Below are positions 1 to 6,834 of a DNA stretch of 6,834 nucleotides, piece after piece (positions within the stretch are counted from its first letter, which is position 1; every line of letters starts with the position of its first letter). This DNA comes from Candidatus Altimarinota bacterium. Lineage in GTDB: Bacteria > Patescibacteriota > Gracilibacteria > Absconditabacterales > Absconditicoccaceae. The position numbers and the translations under genes are program-made. The stretch is from NCBI GenBank assembly GCA_027062165.1, contig JAMOTU010000130.1, positions 1 to 6,834 of the forward strand, written 5' to 3'. Under the pieces are notes generated by a model. That model searched no databases, was not told where the DNA came from, and saw nothing but the letters and a program-made list of their open reading frames with translations.

Positions 1-1430
1 TATTTTCCCCAATCTATACCTCTCTTAAAAATATCTTTAGTCGCTTGTCTAGACTTTTCTTGAGCTTGCTTCATAAAATTTTTAAAACCTTCTACATCAA
101 CTTCTAATCATTTAGACTCTACTATTTCCTTTATAAGTTCTACTGGAAATCCATAAGTATCATACAATTTAAATACTACTTCTCAAGAAATTTTACTCTC
201 TCTAATAGTATTCAAAATATCTTCTAATAATTTTAATCCTCTTCTAATAGTTTTGTCAAACTTTGTTATTTCACTAAACAAAATTTTTTTAACATTTTTC
301 TTTTCATCTTTTACTTCTTGCCGCCAAGGTCAATACTTTTTTGCTATAACTTCTACAACTTCATCAACAAATTTTTCAACATCTTCCAACTTTAAACCTG
401 GATTTAATAATATCAAATTATAATAAAGTCTTCTTATAAGTCTTCTTAAAACATATCCTCTTCACTCATTAGATGGTATAACTCCATCTGCAATTAAAAA
501 TATAGAAGATCTTATATGATCGGCTATAACTCTAAATCTTTTTAAATCTATAGAATCTTTTACAGAATCCAAAATTGATATAATTTTGTTTTTAGAAAGA
601 TTTTTAATATTATCATAAGAAAGATCCTTTAACGGATAAGTTTTTTTTACAAACTTTTCTACCACTCTTAATATAGGTATAAATAAATCAGTTTCAAAAA
701 CAGTAGGAACTTCCTGTAACACCATTGTTATTCTTTCAAGTCCCATTCATGTATCTACATTTTGCTGTTTTAACCTAGTATAATTTCAAGATTTATCTTT
801 ATAATACTCCATAAAAACATTATTTCGTATTTCCAAGTATCTATCATTTTCTCATAAATTCCAATCTGCTGGTCATCGTAAATCTCCTCTATCAAAATAG
901 ATTTCTGTACAAGGTCAACAAGGTCATATCTCTCAAGCAGGTCATCGAAAATTATCATCCTTTCATAACTCTTTTATCCTATCCTCCTCTATTCAAACTT
1001 CCTTCCAAATTTGTTTTGATTCTTCATCTTTAGGAATATCTCACTCTCATTTGAATACAGTAGCACCTATTTTATTTAAAGGTATACCTAAATATTTCGT
1101 TAAAAATTCAACAGACCAATTAATAGCATCTTTTTTAAAATAATCTCCCAAAGACCAATTTCACATCATCTCAAAAAAAGTAAGATGTCTCTCATCTCAT
1201 ACTTCTTCAATATCATTAGTTCTAACACATTTTTGTATATTATATAATCTCTTACCCAATGGATGTGGTTTTCACATAAGATAAGGAACTAATTGCTGCA
1301 TTCACGCTAATGTAAACATCGCAGTAGTGTCCCCTTGTGTGGGAACAAGTTTATCAGGCGGAAGCCATTTGTGACTTTTTGACTGCCAAAATTTATCTCG
1401 TAGTCTTCTAATGTCTTCTGAAGTAAGCAT
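1..1430 (-). CDS. alaS: Alanyl-tRNA synthetase, N-terminal 476 residues (3' end beyond the window)
   Basis: Class II synthetase that charges tRNA-Ala with alanine in the cytoplasm. Read with UGA = Gly, the frame is open from ATG at 1430 to the window edge. Visible hallmarks are [12 protein letters not shown] (67-78), the class II motif [17 protein letters not shown] (82-98), [14 protein letters not shown] (169-182), DTGMGLERI (227-235), the helical stretch [10 protein letters not shown] and [13 protein letters not shown] (322-334), and [13 protein letters not shown] (421-433). About 20 of roughly 35 glycines are written UGA, so a standard-code caller would shatter the gene. Four CGA codons (residues 11, 162, 185, 202) and one CGG (370) occur; residues 162 and 202 are near-invariant Trp positions in this family, implying CGA = Trp. 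Bacterial AlaRS is usually about 850-900 residues, so the editing domain, and any C-terminal domain, would lie outside. The start follows a 79-nt AT-only spacer with no Shine-Dalgarno. Identity is certain. Confidence 0.97.
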
Positions 1431-1509
1431 TATGTTATAAAATATTTGATAAAATTTTAACAAAAATCAAAATTAATTTAAAATTATTTTAATTATTTTC
1501 AATATTAAT
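1431..1509 (-). other. AT-only spacer upstream of alaS
   Basis: This 79-nt gap between the protease stop and the alaS start is almost purely A and T. It contains a small AT-only inverted repeat (TTAAAA, 3-nt loop, TTTTAA on the minus strand) and several equally poor promoter-like hexamers, for example a TTGATT with A/T-rich -10 candidates downstream. It is the longest gap in the yidC-protease-alaS group, so a separate alaS promoter is plausible, but I cannot pick one from such biased sequence. No Shine-Dalgarno and no terminator with a GC stem are present. Confidence 0.35.
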
Positions 1510-2163
1510 TTACAATAAAATCATTGTCCAAAAAACATAAAAAATATTAAAAACTTCTTTAGACACAGCAACTACTATTGACTTTATAACATCTCAAGTA
1601 CCTGGCAAAAACAATAGTAATAAAAAGCCCAAAGACAAATAAAATAAATTTTTATCTATCCAAACTCATACTCTTGGAAAAAAATATTTTATTAATCTAT
1701 ATCAATCAAGAGGTGGAAAAGGCAAAAGATTAAAAATAGCTAAACCTACATTTATTAATGAAAATAAGTAAAAAAATTTATATAAAAATCATTCAAAAGT
1801 TAAATCTCAAAAATAAAATATCTTCATTCAAAAAAACTTTATCAGCAATACTAATAAAAAAGTTCAAAAAAAAGCTAACAATAAATTTGAAAAAGGACCA
1901 GCCAATGCTACTATAAGTTCTCATAATAATGGATTTTTATAATATCTAGGATTCACTTCTACTGGCCTTCACCATCCAAAATGAATAATAAAAATCATCA
2001 AAAAACCAATAGGGTCTATATGAGCAATAGGATTGAGAGTTAATCTTCATTGATATTTTGGTGTAGGATCTCACAATTTATAACTTACCCATGCATGTGC
2101 AAATTCGTGAACAGAAATACTAATCAGTAAAATTATAGCCAATATTAAAATTTCTATCATCAT
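1510..2163 (-). CDS. Site-2 protease family protein (peptidase M50, membrane zinc metalloprotease)
   Basis: A 217-residue polytopic membrane protein of the M50 family, which cleaves substrates inside the bilayer using zinc. The zinc-binding HEFAH lies at residues 19-23 in the first hydrophobic segment. LGDPTPKYQGRLTLNP (30-45) and HIDPIG follow, as is usual in the short M50B group. The third ligand motif NLLPFPPLDG (145-154) carries the expected Asp. Further hydrophobic segments lie at about 83-112, 128-147 and 172-188. Eleven of about seventeen glycines are UGA, including the invariant Gly of LDG, and the stop is TAA. It starts 6 nt after the yidC stop, so the two are probably co-transcribed. 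Two ATGs are adjacent at 2163 and 2160 and either could be used; neither has a Shine-Dalgarno. It has no PDZ domain. The substrate cannot be told; regulatory roles such as anti-sigma or signal-peptide cleavage are known for the wider family but only inferred here. Confidence 0.93.
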
Positions 2164-2169
2164 ACAGAC

Positions 2170-2976
2170 TTATTTGTTAAAAAATCTAACTTTAATCATA
2201 GGCCAATATTGCCAAACAAGTTGAACTATAGAAAAAATTGTAAGTGTAACTATATAAAGTCATATAGCTGCTGGCATAGATCGTACAAACATAACCATCA
2301 TAAATACTAAAAACATATTCATCATATTCATCATCTTTGACAAATCTGGCATTTGAGGCATTCAAGGGATATTCGCAGAACTCTGTTTTGAAGAAGGATT
2401 AATGAACGACATAAATTTCATTTGAAAATACATCAAAATACCTGCCAAAATAGCTAATATCATATTATGAGATTCTAAAAGATTCATACCTAAAAAATAA
2501 GGATTAATTCTACTAAACATATCTACAGTTATTCATATAGGTTGAAGAAAAGAATATATATATTCTCAAAATCTTTGTATCATATTTGCATCTCATTTAG
2601 CCACTATATCAGCCAAATCCTTAACAGACCGATAAAGTCATATAAAAACAGGTATTTGTATCAACATCATCAAACATCATTTAGCCATTCATTTGAAACT
2701 CTGCTGATTTGATTGAAACAATTTCATCATCTCTTCGTTCATTTTTTGGGGATCACCTTTATATTTTTCTTTTATTTCATTTATTTTAGGCTGTAATTGA
2801 GTCATATGCTTCTGTAAATCATTACCTGCAGATGTAGGCTTTAAAAGTAATAACTTAATAAAAATAGTTAATAAAATAATACCTAATCATAAATTTCATC
2901 CAGATATAAAAACAAATAACAATAATAAGTTGAAAATCGGACGAAAAAAGATCTCTTTTAATAAAACACCTATCAT
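2170..2976 (-). CDS. yidC: Membrane protein insertase YidC/Oxa1, short form
   Basis: A 268-residue insertase that helps membrane proteins enter and fold in the cytoplasmic membrane, with or without SecYEG. It lacks the large periplasmic domain of Gram-negative YidC and starts almost at TM1 (about 14-45). A charged cytoplasmic hairpin with KINEIKEKYKGDPQKMNEEMM (about 64-84, shown here as separate parts KINEIKEKY and GDPQKMNEEMM) follows, then TM2 (about 101-118, LIQIPVFIGLY), a hydrophobic segment at about 171-190, and a C-terminal pair at about 219-256 with SMPAAIGLY and FSIVQ typical of the family. The conserved TM1 groove arginine appears as Lys41. Residue 116 is CGG and 232 is CGA; both sit where aromatic residues fit (LYW, FVW), whereas residue 12 is CGT and reads well as Arg. 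Ten glycines are UGA and the stop is TAA. ATG at 2976 is only 27 nt after a terminator stem and has no Shine-Dalgarno. The protease gene follows within 6 nt. Confidence 0.95.
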
Positions 2977-2989
2977 TGTAAAGCAATAT

Positions 2990-3022
2990 TAATAAACTAA
3001 AAGCCGGGGTCTCAGACCCCGG
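2990..3022 (-). terminator. Intrinsic terminator of the atpD transcript
   Basis: A perfect 8-bp GC-rich stem (CCGGGGTC / GACCCCGG, plus-strand arms 3004-3011 and 3015-3022) with a 3-nt loop is followed on the minus strand by CTTTTAGTTTATT. It begins 7 nt after the atpD stop, the right place to end the operon. On the plus strand the following bases are not U-rich, so it acts in one direction. Because yidC starts 27 nt beyond the stem, yidC expression must come from readthrough or from a promoter overlapping the hairpin. Confidence 0.85.
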
Positions 3023-3029
3023 TTAAAAA

Positions 3030-4436
<1,407 letters not shown>

Positions 4437-4464
4437 TATATTTAATATGAAAATATAAAATATC

Positions 4465-5061
4465 TTACCTTTTAGAATAAAATTCTTTTATTATCTCTCC
4501 CAGCGCTTCTACTAATAATTGAAATTTATCAATTTCTTCTTCCTGATTATTAGAATCTTCATCTTGATTTAAAATCTCTTCTTTTACAGATAATATCAAC
4601 GCACTTACACTAGATGGTTTAGGAATTTCATCAAAAACATATTCGGCTTCAGCTCTTTTTATCTTAACATCTCATTTATTTAAAATAATATCTAGCAAAC
4701 CATCTTGCTCATCATAAACAGCCTCTATGGATGCCCGCTCTAAAAGTTCATTAGAATACTTAAACACCCCCTCCCAAAAAAACAAACTAATTCCTTGATC
4801 AGTTAATACCAAACTATCTAAATATAAATCCATAAAAGCTACTATAAAAGTCACATATAAGATCAATCAATATATACCAAACCCAATACTAATCCACTTC
4901 CAATCAAAATATTTACCTACATACCAATATCACCCAAACCCTATGAGTAACAATACTACAAATTTAATAATAAGCTTAACATAAACTCGCCAATGATGAG
5001 ATATAATATGCAAAATCCTTTGATCTTCTATATATCTAGAAAGAAGTTTCTTTTTAAACAT
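4465..5061 (-). CDS. Two-TM membrane protein with bacterial PH-like (DUF304/bPH2-type) domain
   Basis: A 198-residue protein of unknown function. A basic N-terminus (about 1-28) leads into two hydrophobic segments (about 30-50 and 57-78). A soluble domain (about 80-160) follows whose pattern resembles the bacterial PH fold of YdbS/YdbT-type proteins: LVLTDQGI (84-91), an aromatic strand LFFWEGVF, ASIEAVYDEQDGLLDIIL (110-127) and NKGDVKI. An acidic, helix-forming tail (about 160-198) contains DEDSNNQEEEIDKF. Three of about twelve glycines are UGA; GGG is used more here than in neighbouring genes. Residue 25 is CGA (after HHW) and residue 109 is CGG (LLE-x-ASIE); Trp is plausible at both. The stop is TAA. 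It lies 21 nt after rpmE and 28 nt before atpD, so it is probably in the same operon. The fold assignment rests on pattern only; a specific role in ATP synthase assembly would be speculation. Confidence 0.85.
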
Positions 5062-5082
5062 AGGAAAGAAGTATTTTTAAAA

Positions 5083-5325
5083 CTATGCAGCCTTTTGAAG
5101 TTGTTCCATTTTTTTCATTTTTTCTAAAATCTTTTCCATTCTACCTTTTGCTACTTTTTTAGTTTTAGTCCCAGTATAAGCTGGATGACAAGCAGGACAA
5201 GCTTCCACTTTTATAAACTCAACAGTAGCACCATCCACTGTAAATTCATTTCAACAAATACATTTTACTTTAACATTTTGAAAATATTGAGGATGTATAC
5301 CTTTTTTCATTTTATTATTAAACAT
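5083..5325 (-). CDS. rpmE: 50S ribosomal protein L31, zinc-binding form
   Basis: A small protein of the large ribosomal subunit, 80 residues from ATG 5325. It has MKKGIHPQY near the N-terminus, the pair CIC (22-24), and CPACHPAYTG (43-52). These four cysteines mark the C+ (zinc-binding) form. The tail is Lys/Met-rich (about 54-80) and ends at TAG. The single UGA (Gly25, immediately after CIC) would truncate the protein under the standard code, which makes this gene a clean test of the recoding. The start is uncertain: L31 proteins normally begin at MKK, so ATG 5310 (75 residues) may be the true start. Neither ATG has a Shine-Dalgarno; an AGG lies about 18 nt upstream of 5325, too far to help. 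It sits 78 nt after ndk and 21 nt before the PH-like gene. Confidence 0.94.
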
Positions 5326-5403
5326 TAAAAAAATAAAAACTACCTATTATCCACCCTTATCTTCAGATATCATCAGGCTCCAATCATCAAATATCTTCGG
5401 TTA

Positions 5404-5865
5404 TTATTTCTCATCCTCTTCATAAAGCATATCTTCATCTAATCTCTTATAAGAAAAAATCTCTTCTTCTTTAAAAAACCTTTTAATTTCTTGTTCTGCT
5501 ATTTCAGGAGATTCTGAAGCATGAATAACATTTCTAGCAACAGACATAGCAAAATCACCTCTTATTGTACCAGGTTGTGCCTGTCTAGCATTTGTAACTC
5601 CTGTCATTAATCTTACTACATCTACAGCGTCTACACCTTCCCAAACTTGTAAAATAACAGGAGCACTAGTCATAAACTTCACAATATCAGGGAAAAAAGG
5701 CTTATCAACAAGATGAGAATAATGTTCTCTTAAAATTTCTTCATTCAACATTACCATTTTACATGCAACAAGTTTTAACCCTTTAGATTCCAATCTGTCT
5801 ATTATTTTTCAAGTAATACCTCTTGTAACAGCATCTGGCTTCAAAATAACTAATGTTCTTTGCAT
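5404..5865 (-). CDS. ndk: Nucleoside diphosphate kinase
   Basis: A 153-residue cytoplasmic enzyme that moves the gamma phosphate of ATP onto NDPs through a phosphohistidine, balancing NTP pools. MQRTLVILKPDAV is at the N-terminus with conserved Lys9. NARQAQPGTIRGDFA (92-106) and RNVIHASES (111-119) follow, with active-site His115; the family usually has NxxHGSDS, so Ala replaces the Gly after the His. The length is slightly above the usual 135-150 owing to an acidic tail ending EEDEK. Gly19 is the only UGA, so a standard-code caller would start downstream and lose the first 19 or so residues. It ends with tandem TAA TAA. ATG 5865 was chosen because it gives the canonical N-terminus. It lies 40 nt after the ferredoxin stop with no Shine-Dalgarno. 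Confidence 0.96.
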
Positions 5866-5905
5866 ATTTTAAGATAAAAATATAAAACTTTTAAATTACC
5901 ATAAA

Positions 5906-6100
5906 CTATTCCTCTATTTCTATAACTTGCACAGGACAAGCTTCGGCAGCTTCTTTAGCACATTTTATTTCTTCTTCTGTTTCTGGTTGTTTAACAACAT
6001 GTGACTTGTTATCATCTCAAAACTGAAATATATTTGAACAAATAGCAACACACGCACCACATCCTATACAACCTTCACTATTTACCACTACCTTAACCAT
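5906..6100 (-). CDS. Single [4Fe-4S] cluster ferredoxin (Thermotoga type)
   Basis: A 64-residue low-potential electron carrier. The cysteines form CIGCGACVAIC (Cys11, 14, 17, 21), then Cys47, then Cys55 followed by Pro. By analogy with the monocluster ferredoxin of Thermotoga maritima, Cys11, 14, 17 and 55 would hold the cluster, and Cys21 and Cys47 would form the structural disulfide. KQPETEEEIKCAKEAAEACP matches that family closely. One UGA encodes Gly28 (QFGDD), and the stop is TAG. It is the first gene after a terminator and candidate promoter, so it probably leads the operon with ndk 40 nt downstream. Its redox partner is not in the window. The eight bases before ATG include seven A's (minus strand), with no Shine-Dalgarno. 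Confidence 0.95.
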
Positions 6101-6118
6101 TTTTTTTAATTATAAATT

Positions 6119-6144
6119 AAAAAGCCCTTTACGGGTTAGTCTTT
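6119..6144 (-). promoter_or_regulatory. Weak leader hairpin with U-run before the ferredoxin
   Basis: On the minus strand CCC GTAAA GGG is followed at once by CTTTTT, about 20 nt before the ferredoxin ATG. An outer AAAG (6141-6144) could pair with CTTT across a 5-nt bulge, but only in transcripts reading through from upstream, since it lies before the predicted start of transcription. The core is just 3 bp, so it may be a decayed second terminator, a small leader structure, or chance. Confidence 0.25.
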
Positions 6145-6172
6145 AATATATAAATTTATTTTTCTTTTTCAA
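6145..6172 (-). promoter_or_regulatory. Candidate sigma-70-type promoter for the ferredoxin-ndk-rpmE-atpD operon
   Basis: Minus-strand TTGAAA (6167-6172) and TATATT (6145-6150) are separated by 16 nt, each one or two changes from the bacterial consensus. The pair sits directly after the terminator of the upstream gene and before the first gene of the next group, which is where a promoter is needed. Transcription would start near 6138 and give a leader of about 38 nt. A second TATAAT (6109-6114) lies 8 nt before the ATG and would give a nearly leaderless transcript, but it has no matching -35. In DNA this AT-rich, such matches arise by chance, hence moderate confidence. Confidence 0.45.
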
Positions 6173-6203
6173 GAAAAAATGGCGAGCTTGTAAACTCGCC
6201 ATT
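6173..6203 (-). terminator. Intrinsic terminator of the FN3-protein gene
   Basis: A 9-bp stem (AATGGCGAG / CTCGCCATT, plus-strand arms 6178-6186 and 6195-6203) with an 8-nt loop is followed on the minus strand by a run of T. The stem begins 3 nt after the TAG stop of the upstream gene. It is one of only two GC-rich hairpins in the window. Confidence 0.8.
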
Positions 6204-6206
6204 GAA

Positions 6207-6834
6207 CTAATCTTTATATACCAAATTTAATTTCATAAGTGAATATATTAGCATACCTACAATCAACAATAACAATATAGTATGAGCAGGTCATACTTTA
6301 ACTTTTTTAACTTTATCTATCTGTACTGTTGAACCATCAGAACATACAGCTTCTACTTTAAAATATTTATAAACAACTTTTTTAGCATCTGGGTCAAAAG
6401 GATATTCCCATTTTGTTTCGGTAGTCTCTCCTAGTTTTTCAAAAGGTCCATCAGGTTTATCAGCTACATAAATAATATATTTGTTTACTCAATCTACTTT
6501 ATCCCAAATAATGTAATGCTGTCCATTTACTGTTTTCAATTTTAGTTTAATATCCTTAACAACGCATCTAGGAGCTGATGGTTTCATATCAAGACTAACT
6601 TCTAAAACATTAGAAGCTTCTCAAACAACATTTCAATTTTCATCTAAAGGAACAATTTGTATATAATAAATTTTATTTTTTTCAATTCATGTTAAGATAG
6701 CCTTATTAGTATCTACGATTTTAAACTGATTTAAATTATTTTTATCTAATCCATATAAAACTTTAAACTTTTTAGGATCTCAAGTATAATCCCAACTTAC
6801 CTCTATTTGTTTTTGCTCTGGATGAGGTTTTATT
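6207..6834 (-). CDS. Surface protein with two fibronectin-III-like domains and C-terminal membrane anchor (5' end beyond the window)
   Basis: Only the last 208 residues are visible. The first beta-rich repeat (about visible residues 5-82) has QIEVSWDYTGDPKKFKVLYG, then KIYYIQIVPLDENGN and EASNVLEV. The second (about 97-181) has YIIWDKVDGVNKYIIYVA, then YKYFKVEAVCSDGS. Both follow the fibronectin type III pattern of W-D near the start, Y-x-V in the middle and Y/F-x-V-x-A near the end. A hydrophobic segment (about 184-203, AHTILLLLIVGMLIYSLM) and the short tail KLNLVYKD end the protein, so the domains should lie outside and be tethered by the C-terminus. There is no LPxTG. Six glycines are UGA and the stop is TAG. 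Cys90 and Cys164 could form a disulfide. Function is unknown; adhesion or envelope roles are common for such domains but only inferred. Confidence 0.8.

Noticed and set aside
462..746. A stand-alone 94-residue protein starting MGLERI
   Set aside because: It is an internal piece of alaS bounded by UGA codons that encode Gly229-adjacent and Gly323 positions; it exists only under the wrong code.
770..958. A 62-codon minus-strand open frame starting [10 protein letters not shown]
   Set aside because: It lies in another frame inside alaS, over the GPCGPC-encoding region. The in-frame UGA = Gly reading gives the conserved AlaRS motifs, so this is a shadow.
4672..4866. A stand-alone 64-residue protein
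   Set aside because: It is an internal piece of the PH-like gene between two UGA glycine codons.
5353..5445. A short frame overlapping the end of ndk that reads EDIGGLEPDDIGR with UGA = Gly
   Set aside because: It has no start codon after the preceding in-frame TAA and no convincing slippery site for a frameshift from ndk. The 78-nt ndk-rpmE gap is better treated as non-coding, with a lone GATAAT (5346-5351) lacking a -35 partner.

Overview
This is an AT-rich window of about 6.8 kb in which every gene lies on the minus strand. It comes from a bacterium that reads UGA as glycine. Under the standard code nearly every gene breaks into fragments. With UGA = Gly, nine clean reading frames appear, and about 70 in-frame UGA codons fall repeatedly on invariant glycines: the GPCGPC motif of alanyl-tRNA synthetase, the VGER motif of the F1 beta subunit, and the LDG motif of a site-2 protease. 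All eight visible stop codons are TAA or TAG. This is translation table 25, used by the candidate phyla Absconditabacteria (SR1) and Gracilibacteria.

A second recoding is visible. CGA codons occupy two near-invariant tryptophans of AlaRS (NFWGPAG and EIWN.VFM), and the remaining CGA and CGG codons sit at aromatic-tolerant positions. Arginine is otherwise written almost only as AGA/AGG. CGA, and probably CGG, therefore appear to mean tryptophan. From memory, this Arg-to-Trp reassignment has been predicted computationally for Absconditabacterales, so I favour Absconditabacteria over Gracilibacteria.

Layout in transcription order, from high to low coordinates. (1) The 3' end of a surface protein with two fibronectin-III-like domains and a C-terminal membrane anchor, closed by an intrinsic terminator (about 6173-6203). 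(2) A candidate promoter (6145-6172) followed by a probable operon: single-cluster ferredoxin, ndk, rpmE, a two-TM bacterial PH-like membrane protein, and atpD, closed by a strong GC hairpin terminator (2990-3022). (3) yidC, starting only 27 nt after that hairpin, then an M50 site-2 protease 6 nt after yidC, then alaS after a 79-nt AT-only spacer, running off the window end.

The content is housekeeping: redox carrier, NTP balance, ribosome, ATP synthase catalytic subunit, membrane-protein insertion, intramembrane proteolysis and aminoacylation. Three things stand out: the double recoding, the lack of a Shine-Dalgarno sequence at all eight visible starts, and an atpD standing apart from other ATP-synthase genes. 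No RNA genes, mobile elements, CRISPR arrays or plus-strand genes were seen. No gene-free stretch exceeds 110 bases.
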